Assembly: GCA_964648985.1 (NCBI GenBank) | Contig: CAZYMS010000019.1 | Span: 1 to 23,668 of the forward strand | Reading direction: 5' to 3' | Source: JAEUSE01 sp964648985 | GTDB taxonomy: Bacteria > Patescibacteriota > Doudnabacteria > UBA920 | DNA: 23,668 nucleotides | Shown here: in pieces, positions 7,257 through 12,976 of the stretch | Numbering within the stretch: position 1 is the stretch's first letter | Layout: each line of letters opens with the position of its first letter | Notes under the pieces: generated by a model | Told to the model about the DNA's origin: nothing | The model's database searches: none | Seen by the model: only the letters and a program-made list of their open reading frames with translations | Translations under genes and position numbers: made by a program

Positions 7257-7480
7257 AGTTGCATCAGCTCCCGCCTCTCTACAGATAGCCGAGCGGCTAT
7301 CCCTGCTATACAACCTACCTTTGGCCACCATGGCCTTCCTAAAAATAAAACTTTTTCACGTCCATAGGAGGTGATCCAAAGGCAGACAGCTGCAAAAAAT
7401 CTGTCCGCAAGGACAACCAAAGGAGGAAACAAGCAGAACCGCGCCTGGCTCAACATACTGTTGAGCCAGGCGATCTTTTA
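7257..7480 (+). ncRNA. Candidate structured non-coding RNA between the DUF3467 gene and dnaK
   Basis: No convincing protein is encoded here on either strand. On the plus strand a promoter-like sequence (7228-7256) precedes a run of possible hairpins: GATAGCC/GGCTATC (7284-7301), GGCCA/TGGCC (about 7323-7335), GCAG/CTGC (7382-7393), GTCC closed by a GCAA tetraloop (7403-7414) and a final 13-bp hairpin (7442-7472) followed by ATCTTTTATT. The GNRA loop and terminal U-rich tail favour plus-strand sense. The RNA would hold two long complements of the 16S rRNA 3' end, AGGAGGTGATCCA (7366-7378) and AAAGGAGG (7419-7426), neither followed by a start codon at translation spacing. I could not match it to SRP, tmRNA, RNase P or 6S RNA. 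It could instead be a structured dnaK 3' region on the minus strand. Confidence 0.4.
7442..7480. terminator. Hairpin downstream of dnaK / end of the candidate RNA
   Basis: A perfect 13-bp stem CGCCTGGCTCAAC/GTTGAGCCAGGCG (7442-7454, 7460-7472) with loop ATACT. On the plus strand it is followed by a weak T-tract (ATCTTTTATT). On the minus strand it lies 8 nt after the dnaK stop without a T-tract, so there it may act as a 3'-end stabiliser or partial processing barrier. Confidence 0.75.
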
Positions 7481-9370
7481 TTACTCCTTTTCTTTAAACT
7501 CTGCGTCTACAGTTGGATTTGCATCTGCACCAGCGGATGACGCGCCCGGATCTGTTGTCCCTGCTTCACTAGCACCGGCAGGCTGTTCACCTGCTGCTGG
7601 CTGTTCTTGGGCATACATAGCAGCACCGACTTTCTGAATAGCGTCGGAGAGAGCTTGCATAGCTGTCTGGATAGCGGTTGTATCTTCTTTATCTTTTACT
7701 TCCTTTAAGGCTTTGACCTTTTCTTCTACTTCGGTTTTGTCTTCTGCTTTTGCTTTATCACCGGCGTCCTTGAGAGTCTTTTCGGAAACACTAATAAGCT
7801 GGTCGGCTTGGTTACGCAGGTCTATTACCTCACGACGCTTTTTATCCTCGGAAGCGTGAGTTTCGGCTTCTTTCTTCATGCGCTCCACCTCATCTTTGGA
7901 AAGATTCGAAGAACCTTGAATAGTAATGTGCTGCTCTTTACCGCTTGCCTTATCTTTCGCTTTCACAGTCAAAATACCATTTGCATCTATATCAAAGGTC
8001 ACTTCTACCTGTGGCACACCGCGAGGGGCGGGTGGCATGCCATCGAGTATGAATTTACCAAGGGACTTGTTATCTGCTGCAAACTCACGCTCACCTTGCA
8101 GAACATTTATCTCTACAGATGTCTGGTTATCTGCTGCAGTAGAAAAAACCTGGGACTTAGACGTCGGTACAGTGGTATTTCTATCTATTAAAGGAGTGCG
8201 AATACCCCCCATGGTTTCAAGACCAAGTGTAAGTGGGGTTACATCCAAAAGCAAGATTTCTTTACCTTGCACGTCGCCACTTAAAATACCAGCCTGAATA
8301 GCAGCACCCTTTGCCACTGCCTCCATGGGATCTACACCTCGTTCTACCTGTTTGCCAATGAAATCTTCTACGAACTTCTGCACTATTGGCATGCGCGTTG
8401 GACCACCGATAAGAATAATTTTATCTATTTGTGGTGGAGTCAGTTTTGCATCACCCAAGGCCTGTGTTACTGGCTGGCGCATGCGCTCGACTATAGGCTT
8501 AATAAGATCCTCAAGCTTGGCGCGTGTAATTTTCATCTGCAAATGCTTTGGTCCGCCTGCGTCTGCAGTAATGAATGGTAGATTAATCTCAGTTTCTAAG
8601 GTAGTAGAAAGCTCTATCTTAGTCTTTTCCGCTGCTTCACGCACACGGTTCATAGCCATACGGTCGCTCGTTATGTCTATACCATTTTCCTGCTTAAAGG
8701 TATCGGTTATATAGCCAATGAGCGCAGCATCCATATCTTTACCCCCCAGCTGTGTATCACCTGAAGTAGAGAGTACTTCAAAGGTTGCCTGGTTATCTAC
8801 TTCGGAGAAATCCATTATCGTTACATCCAAAGTACCGCCACCCAGGTCGAACACCAAAATTTTCTGATCTTTTGCCGAAGTCTTATCAAGACCGTACGCA
8901 AACGCAGCAGCCGTAGGTTCGTTTATAACACGCACCACTTCAAGACCAGCAATTTCGCCAGCGTTCTTTGTTGCCTGGCGCTGTGCATCATCAAAATATG
9001 CAGGTACGGTAATAACTGCTTTTTCTACTTTATCACCTGTATAGCTTTCCGCATCACGCTTTATTTTCTGCAAAATAAACGCGCTAATTTGCTCAGGGGC
9101 ATAGTCCTTACCGTTTACGGTGTATTTAAATGAAGTACCCATCTTGCGCTTTGCTTCGAAGATGGTTCCATCTGGATTGGTCACTGCCTGACGACGCGCG
9201 GGCTCACCAACGAGAAGCTCGCCTTCTTTAGTGAACGCAACGTACGAGGGAAACGCTTTACCGCCAAGGCTTGCACCTTCTGCAGCAGGAATAATAACTG
9301 CCTTACCGCCTTCCATTACGCTTGCCGCGCTATTGGAAGTTCCTAAATCTATACCTATAATTTTACTCAT
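7481..9370 (-). CDS. dnaK: Chaperone DnaK (Hsp70)
   Basis: 629-aa ATP-dependent chaperone. The nucleotide-binding domain shows the phosphate-1 loop GIDLGTSNSA (about residues 6-15), INEPTAAAFAYG, the phosphate-2 loop DLGGGTLDVTI and the adenosine motif LIGGPTRMP. The substrate-binding domain includes LLLDVTPLTLGLETMGG and NTTVPTSKSQVFST. A helical lid follows, then a Gly/Ala-rich disordered tail ending VDAEFKEKE, matching the conserved acidic DnaK terminus. AAGGAG lies 8 nt before the ATG, a good ribosome binding site. The upstream gap contains an inverted 7-nt repeat hairpin and no CIRCE element, so control by HrcA would come through the operator in front of hrcA. Confidence 0.98.
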   Translation of the reverse strand: MSKIIGIDLGTSNSAASVMEGGKAVIIPAAEGASLGGKAFPSYVAFTKEGELLVGEPARRQAVTNPDGTIFEAKRKMGTSFKYTVNGKDYAPEQISAFILQKIKRDAESYTGDKVEKAVITVPAYFDDAQRQATKNAGEIAGLEVVRVINEPTAAAFAYGLDKTSAKDQKILVFDLGGGTLDVTIMDFSEVDNQATFEVLSTSGDTQLGGKDMDAALIGYITDTFKQENGIDITSDRMAMNRVREAAEKTKIELSTTLETEINLPFITADAGGPKHLQMKITRAKLEDLIKPIVERMRQPVTQALGDAKLTPPQIDKIILIGGPTRMPIVQKFVEDFIGKQVERGVDPMEAVAKGAAIQAGILSGDVQGKEILLLDVTPLTLGLETMGGIRTPLIDRNTTVPTSKSQVFSTAADNQTSVEINVLQGEREFAADNKSLGKFILDGMPPAPRGVPQVEVTFDIDANGILTVKAKDKASGKEQHITIQGSSNLSKDEVERMKKEAETHASEDKKRREVIDLRNQADQLISVSEKTLKDAGDKAKAEDKTEVEEKVKALKEVKDKEDTTAIQTAMQALSDAIQKVGAAMYAQEQPAAGEQPAGASEAGTTDPGASSAGADANPTVDAEFKEKE

Positions 9371-9422
9371 ATTTGAATCTCCTTATTGTAATATATAACT
9401 TATGTAATTACTTTATGTATAG

Positions 9423-9486
9423 GAAGTTAAGAATTACGAAGTAAGTACTACGCAGAAAATCCATGATACGCACTTCGTAATTCTTG
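9423..9486. repeat. Inverted 7-nt repeat element upstream of dnaK
   Basis: Left heptamers GAAGTTA, AGAATTA, CGAAGTA, AGTACTA (9423-9450); right heptamers ATACGCA, CTTCGTA, ATTCTTG (9466-9486). The arms contain a perfect 14-bp inverted repeat, AAGAATTACGAAGT (9429-9442) with its complement (9472-9485), around a 29-nt loop. The first 17 nt (9429-9445) recur exactly upstream of tRNA-Leu at 23447-23463. Confidence 0.88.
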
Positions 9487-9497
9487 CCCTACACTGT

Positions 9498-9668
9498 TTA
9501 CAATAAACTAATGATTATGCCAGCAACCGCTGCGAGGACAGCAATTATTGCAGCAAGCCTAAAATTTTTATTATTGGCCAACCGTCCAGGCGCTTGACTA
9601 ACTGAGCCACTCAAAACTTTTTTGGGGATATTTACACCCCTTTCTTTAAACGGATCGGGTAATGACAT
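9498..9668 (-). CDS. Small membrane protein in the heat-shock cluster (56 aa)
   Basis: 56-codon ORF beginning MSLPDPFKERGVNIPKK. Residues about 37-56 form one hydrophobic helix that runs to the C-terminus (AAIIAVLAAVAGIIISLL), preceded by basic residues, so the protein is probably a tail-anchored or single-pass membrane protein with a cytosolic N-terminus. GGAGA about 8 nt before the ATG serves as ribosome binding site. It starts 17 nt after the 97-aa gene and precedes dnaK by 127 nt, all in the same direction. I do not recognise the family; the N-terminal DPFKERGVNIPKK stretch is the part to search with. Position suggests coexpression with the chaperones, which is inference. Confidence 0.72.
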   Translation of the reverse strand: MSLPDPFKERGVNIPKKVLSGSVSQAPGRLANNKNFRLAAIIAVLAAVAGIIISLL

Positions 9669-9685
9669 ACATAGTTCTCCAGAGC

Positions 9686-9979
9686 TTAGAGCTCTTCAAT
9701 GTCCAGCTTCCTAAACTGATTCAATGAAAGCCCAATAACCTTTTTACTCCCTAGTAGTTTTCGTGAGGTGGCAAACTGATTACCAAACTCATCGCGCAGT
9801 TTTACAAAAACATTTCCCTCAGAACCATCACTCATCCGTTTCATGTGGAGAATAATTTTATTCTTGTTCAATATCTTTCCGGTTATCTCACAATCATCGG
9901 CACTCAAGGCTTTAATGTTCTTTGCTTTGTCCTCCCACTCTAGTATCTCCCCCACTTCAAACATATCTTTAACCTGCAT
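9686..9979 (-). CDS. Hypothetical protein between grpE and dnaK (97 aa)
   Basis: I do not recognise this family. The 97-aa protein has no signal peptide or membrane segment and looks rich in beta strands: VGEILEWEDKAKNIKAL, CEITGKILNKNKIILHM, NVFVKLRDEFGNQFA, ending with an amphipathic stretch LNQFRKLDIEEL. The alternation of short charged strands suggests a small beta-barrel fold, possibly nucleic-acid or ligand binding, but no diagnostic motif supports that. It begins 48 nt after grpE and ends 17 nt before the 56-aa membrane ORF, so it is very likely part of the HrcA-controlled transcript. Confidence 0.75.
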   Translation of the reverse strand: MQVKDMFEVGEILEWEDKAKNIKALSADDCEITGKILNKNKIILHMKRMSDGSEGNVFVKLRDEFGNQFATSRKLLGSKKVIGLSLNQFRKLDIEEL

Positions 9980-10027
9980 ACCATTCTGTGCTTTCTGCTA
10001 CATGCGTGAGCTAGCGTTTATATGTAA

Positions 10028-10561
10028 TTATTGCTTCTTAGCGATTGCCACCTGGCTCGGCCTAATGAGCTTGCCATTTAGTTCAAAGCCTGTCTGATAC
10101 TCTTCCATTACTAGACCATCTTCCTCTCCAGGGACCTCGCGAACAGCCTCATGAAAATTTGGGTCAAACTTCTTACCAACTGCTTCTATCTTTTTAACAC
10201 CCAGCTCTTCCAATGCTTTATCCAACTGCTTTACCAAACCATCGAGCCCGGCCTGCCACTTCTGATACTCTTCGGCCAATCCTGAACCTTCTGCAGTTGG
10301 CCTGTGAACTAAGGCCTGAGTAAGCGTATCGAGACTCGGTAACAATTTTGCGACAGCCACTTCGCGAGCAAACTCTACCAGCTCTTTGTTCTCTTGCTCT
10401 TTCCGTCGCTGGTAGTTCTGAAAATCTGCCTCGCTCCGTCTCCACCCGTTTAGATTCTTTTCCGCCTCAGCACGTGCTTCTTCTAACTGCTGTTCAAGAC
10501 CCAGAGGGGAACCAGAAGACTCATCTACAACCGCATCTTCATCTTGTATTTGTTCATCCAT
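10028..10561 (-). CDS. grpE: Nucleotide exchange factor GrpE
   Basis: 177-aa homodimeric exchange factor that releases ADP from DnaK. The acidic N-terminus is followed by a long coiled-coil helix (about residues 22-75, with NYQRRKEQENKELVEFAREV). The compact beta domain carries the hallmark GKKFDPNFHEAV and the terminal ELNGKLIRPSQVAIAK. Length is normal. It starts 40 nt after the hrcA stop and is followed by the 97-aa gene. No Shine-Dalgarno is obvious upstream of the ATG, so the start is chosen as the first ATG of the frame. Confidence 0.96.
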   Translation of the reverse strand: MDEQIQDEDAVVDESSGSPLGLEQQLEEARAEAEKNLNGWRRSEADFQNYQRRKEQENKELVEFAREVAVAKLLPSLDTLTQALVHRPTAEGSGLAEEYQKWQAGLDGLVKQLDKALEELGVKKIEAVGKKFDPNFHEAVREVPGEEDGLVMEEYQTGFELNGKLIRPSQVAIAKKQ

Positions 10562-10601
10562 ATATTAATTGCTCAATTTTATTTACTCGTGGTCAATAAT
10601 T

Positions 10602-11348
10602 TTATTCCTTATCTTTGCCTCCACCGACAAGCTTGGTAATGTATTCCATGAGACTCAAATTCTTTTCGTATTTCATAGCTTTAGGGCCTATGAGGCCGAG
10701 CACCCCTTTTTTACCCGATGGCAAGCTTAGGCCGGAAACAATCATGCTATAGTCACTCTCCTTAGACAGAGGAATTTCTTTTATCTCACTTCCTATAACT
10801 GTCTTAGGAGAATCATTGCCAGAAAACTCTCTGAGAAGCTCAGGAGCTTTCTCATCTATATTGTCGAAAAACTGTGCCACTGCTTTTGCATCATCCCCGC
10901 TGAGCTGAGGATTACTAAGCAAATTAGATATGCCTACCGCAGACGAATCTTCCGGGAATAGGGCGAAGCTTGCACCTCCCGAAATTTCAGCTGTAAGCTT
11001 TGCCAGCTTACGACTCATTTCTACCTGAGCCGCCTGAAGCAGCGCGACTTCCCTACGCAAGCGTTCCTGCTCTTTTATAGAAAGCTTTACGCGCTCCATA
11101 AGCTCACTTACAAAGTAGCGGAAACCCATATCGGTCGGCACTCGCCCAGCAGAAGTATGCGGCTGCTTAATGTATCCAAGTTTTTCAAGCACTTGCATTT
11201 CATTGCGAATACTTGCCCCAGAAAGGTCAAAGTAGTCTTTATCTACCAAGTCCTTACTCGCTACGGGAACACCAGTATCGCAATTCTCTTTAACGATTGC
11301 TGCAAGGATTTTCGCTTGTCTCGATGTAATTTCAGGATACTCTGCCAT
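10602..11348 (-). CDS. hrcA: Heat-inducible transcription repressor HrcA (shortened form)
   Basis: 248-aa repressor that binds CIRCE operators. The N-terminal winged helix is well conserved: SGASIRNEMQVLEKLGYI then QPHTSAGRVPTDMGFRYFV (about residues 43-80). The C-terminal GAF-like end has GVLGLIGPKAMKYEKNLSLMEYI. Typical HrcA is about 340 aa, so roughly 90 residues of the central domain are missing, a compact form that fits reduced genomes. It is the first gene of the cluster and lies just downstream of a CIRCE element. The -10 box ends 8 nt before the ATG and there is no ribosome binding site, so the mRNA is probably leaderless. Confidence 0.94.
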   Translation of the reverse strand: MAEYPEITSRQAKILAAIVKENCDTGVPVASKDLVDKDYFDLSGASIRNEMQVLEKLGYIKQPHTSAGRVPTDMGFRYFVSELMERVKLSIKEQERLRREVALLQAAQVEMSRKLAKLTAEISGGASFALFPEDSSAVGISNLLSNPQLSGDDAKAVAQFFDNIDEKAPELLREFSGNDSPKTVIGSEIKEIPLSKESDYSMIVSGLSLPSGKKGVLGLIGPKAMKYEKNLSLMEYITKLVGGGKDKE

Positions 11349-11356
11349 ATGTATCT

Positions 11357-11385
11357 AGAGTATAAAAAAATTGGCACTCTGTCAA
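11357..11385 (-). promoter_or_regulatory. Promoter of the heat-shock cluster, overlapping CIRCE
   Basis: On the minus strand, consensus TTGACA (11380-11385) lies entirely in the CIRCE spacer. A 17-nt spacer leads to TACTCT (11357-11362); an overlapping TATACT at 15 nt is an alternative. Repressor binding would cover the -35 box. Confidence 0.75.
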
Positions 11386-11397
11386 GTAGAGTGCCAA
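11371..11397 (-). promoter_or_regulatory. CIRCE operator in front of hrcA
   Basis: Inverted repeat TTGGCACTC (11371-11379), 9-nt spacer, GAGTGCCAA (11389-11397). Each half differs from the consensus TTAGCACTC-N9-GAGTGCTAA by one compensating base. HrcA binding here would repress the hrcA-grpE-dnaK cluster. It is the only CIRCE in the window. Confidence 0.95.
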
Positions 11398-11453
11398 TTG
11401 CCTGCTGTCGCCATATGCCACAATCAGACCGCGCAAGACGGCTAATCCCAGCA

Positions 11454-11870
11454 CTATTCACGTTTAATCTTCAGCGTCAAAGTCATCATTTTGCTGCTGG
11501 ATACTCCATCGCCGGTCAACTGTATAGATATCGGATAGTCAGCAGCGCCTTTTGCAGTACCTCCTATTTTCACGCCGGTACGGCCATTGGCAATCGTTAC
11601 CACAACACCAGTTCCGCCAGCGACAATCACCCCGGGAGGAAGACCCGCAATGTACGCGCGGACATTTTTCAGACCACAATCCTGACTAACATCTACAAAA
11701 ATATCAGCGGTAAACGGATAGTCAACGCGCCGAGAGATGGCACTTTTCACCAAGACAGCCCCAAGTCTGCACTGGCCAGGTTGCGATTTTGTGCTTGTCT
11801 GTACAGAACCGGATTGTGTTGGAACCGGCACCAGCAAAACAAGAAGCACAGAGAAGAAAACGTTGGTCAT
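11454..11870 (-). CDS. Small exported beta-rich protein of unknown function (138 aa)
   Basis: 138-aa protein with a short hydrophobic signal-like N-terminus (FFSVLLVLLVPVPTQS) and a Ser/Thr-rich linker. The rest is strand-rich: YPFTADIFVDVSQDCGLK, VIVAGGTGVVVTI, YPISIQLTGDG, MMTLTLKIKRE. This pattern recalls an immunoglobulin-like or pili/surface beta-sandwich, but I recognise no family. Two cysteines remain in the mature part (QC near 34, DC near 64) and could form a disulfide. AGGAGG 6 nt before the ATG is a strong ribosome binding site, unlike most larger genes here. It stands alone on the minus strand between the hrcA promoter and a divergent thioredoxin gene. Confidence 0.68.
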   Translation of the reverse strand: MTNVFFSVLLVLLVPVPTQSGSVQTSTKSQPGQCRLGAVLVKSAISRRVDYPFTADIFVDVSQDCGLKNVRAYIAGLPPGVIVAGGTGVVVTIANGRTGVKIGGTAKGAADYPISIQLTGDGVSSSKMMTLTLKIKRE

Positions 11871-11903
11871 TCAAGCCTCCTACATGAACAATTTTTTAAA
11901 GAA

Positions 11904-11936
11904 AACAGCGAAAAGACAAGTTAGCTTTTCGCTGTT
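11904..11936. other. Stem-loop in a divergent intergenic region
   Basis: A perfect 12-bp stem AACAGCGAAAAG/CTTTTCGCTGTT around a 9-nt loop, flanked outward by AAAG-rich and TTTCTTTG tracts that can extend pairing with one bulge. It looks like a bidirectional terminator yet lies upstream of two divergent genes. On the minus strand it would be in the leader of the exported-protein gene, about 34 nt before the ATG. Confidence 0.7.
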
Positions 11937-11979
11937 TCTTTGATTTTACGTTTCAACACTATGCACTTTTATGAATTTT

Positions 11980-12008
11980 TTGTCAAGCAGTATGCTATAG
12001 TGTATAAG
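11980..12008 (+). promoter_or_regulatory. Promoter of the thioredoxin lipoprotein gene
   Basis: TTGTCA (11980-11985), 17-nt spacer, TATAAG (12003-12008). Expected start near 12015, giving a leader of about 13 nt to the ATG at 12028. Confidence 0.65.
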
Positions 12009-12027
12009 AGAACATTGATGCATTACT

Positions 12028-12555
12028 ATGAAAAAAGAAATACTTATCGTACCTTTTATATCCCTTGCACTCTTGGCAGCAGGGTGCAACAAAACTACCT
12101 CTCAATCACCGCCCTCACCTGAAATTACCGAAACCACCAAACAGAGAACCACAGTAGACACAAATGTTAATAATAGTAGTGGGACCACAGGAGCCATAGT
12201 CAAAAATACAGATACTGCGAGCGACGGCGTACCCACCACTACACATGGCAAATACCAAGACTACTCCCCCGACACAGTAAAGACAGAGCAAGCAGCCGGA
12301 CACAAATTAGTACTCTTCTTTCACGCTGATTGGTGTCCGTTTTGTGTAGAAGCAGATAAGCAGTTTAAACTAAAAGCAGATCAGATCCCCCAAGGAGTGA
12401 CTGTTCTCAAGACAAACTACGACGCTGAGACAGCACTTAAGAAAAAATACGTAATTACCTATCAGCATACCCTTGTGCAAATAGACGGAAATGGCAACCT
12501 GGTTAGCAAATGGAATGGTGGGGATGTGGACAATCTGAAAAAATACCTGAAGTAG
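12028..12555 (+). CDS. Thioredoxin-fold lipoprotein
   Basis: 175-aa protein. The N-terminus is a lipoprotein signal with lipobox LAAGC (Cys20), so the mature protein should be anchored on the outer face of the membrane. A low-complexity Thr/Ser-rich linker (about 21-85) leads to a thioredoxin domain with LVLFFHADWCPFC (Cys103, Cys106 in a CPFC redox motif) and a conserved TLVQIDGNG strand. It is a likely extracytoplasmic thiol reductant or oxidant, partner of the CcdA-DipZ protein 421 nt downstream on the same strand. The two are separated by the S23-type pseudogene and its repeats, which probably inserted into a former operon. Promoter at 11980-12008; ribosome binding site weak. Confidence 0.88.
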   Translation: MKKEILIVPFISLALLAAGCNKTTSQSPPSPEITETTKQRTTVDTNVNNSSGTTGAIVKNTDTASDGVPTTTHGKYQDYSPDTVKTEQAAGHKLVLFFHADWCPFCVEADKQFKLKADQIPQGVTVLKTNYDAETALKKKYVITYQHTLVQIDGNGNLVSKWNGGDVDNLKKYLK

Positions 12556-12556
12556 C

Positions 12557-12967
12557 TGCTAGGTCCTAGCCTCTAGCTACTAGGAAGGAAGTATGGTAGA
12601 AAGTCATAAAGATCTTGTTGCGTGGCAAAAGTCCGTTGAGCTTGTCACACAAGTCTACATACTCACTAGGACATTTCTCAAGAGGAAGTGTTCGGATTAA
12701 TTAGTCAGATGCGTCGAGCAGCGGTATCCATCCCCTCAAATATAGCAGAGGGCCGAAATCGAGGAAGCAAGAAAGATTTTAGGCAGTTCCTTATTATAGC
12801 CTTTGGGTCCGCCAACGAACTTGAAACGCAACTACTAATTACAAGAAATCTCACTTACGCCACAGATGCCCAAACGGGACGGATAGAAAAACTATTAACA
12901 GAAATTTGCAAAATGCTTAGCTCTATGATTAATAAATTAAACTAGAAGCTAGTAGCTAGCACCTAGA
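12557..12967 (+). mobile_element. Candidate element: S23-type gene bounded by inverted 7-nt arrays
   Basis: The left array (12557-12584) has four heptamers containing CTAG at a fixed phase, starting 2 nt after the thioredoxin stop. The right array (12940-12967) has four heptamers of the same nnCTAGn form and overlaps the end of the gene. The 16 nt at 12555-12570 and 12955-12970 are inverted repeats with 14 of 16 positions matching. The gene between is the only coding content. No target-site duplication was recognised. Mobility is inferred from this architecture and from the similar arrays elsewhere in the window. Confidence 0.5.
12593..12945 (+). pseudogene. Four-helix-bundle protein, 23S-rRNA-IVP (S23) family, frameshifted
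   Basis: The ATG at 12593 opens a frame reading HKDLVAWQKSVELVTQVY, typical of the first helix of S23/IVP proteins, and stops at 12698-12700. The rest of the family pattern, VFGLISQMRRAAVSIPSNIA then FGSANELETQLLI, continues in another frame from about 12688 to 12945. Restoring one C near 12676 would give the usual FPxEEVFG junction and a protein of about 117 aa, so a single-base deletion or sequencing error has broken an otherwise normal gene. S23 proteins form pentameric four-helix bundles; relatives (Avd) serve diversity-generating retroelements, but no reverse transcriptase is here. An AAGGAAG lies directly before the ATG. Confidence 0.88.
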
Positions 12968-12976
12968 AGCTTTTAT

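Noticed and set aside
7366..7393. Fragment of a 16S rRNA gene
   Set aside because: Only about 20 nt resemble the 16S end, with nothing of the rest; kept as a mimic, not as rRNA.
7253..7456. Minus-strand 67-aa frame between dnaK and the DUF3467 gene
   Set aside because: No ribosome binding site, odd composition, and it lies over several RNA hairpins including the GNRA-capped stem; more likely a chance frame.
9371..9497. Second CIRCE element before dnaK
   Set aside because: No GAGTGC or GCACTC half-sites; the inverted repeat present is of the 7-nt family.
11157..11924. 255-aa plus-strand frame antisense to hrcA and the exported-protein gene
   Set aside because: It spans CIRCE, a promoter and two genes with clear homology or start signals on the other strand; no domain is visible.
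12593..12945. Diversity-generating retroelement (Avd homologue)
   Set aside because: No reverse transcriptase, template repeat or variable repeat is nearby; the S23/IVP family is the better fit.
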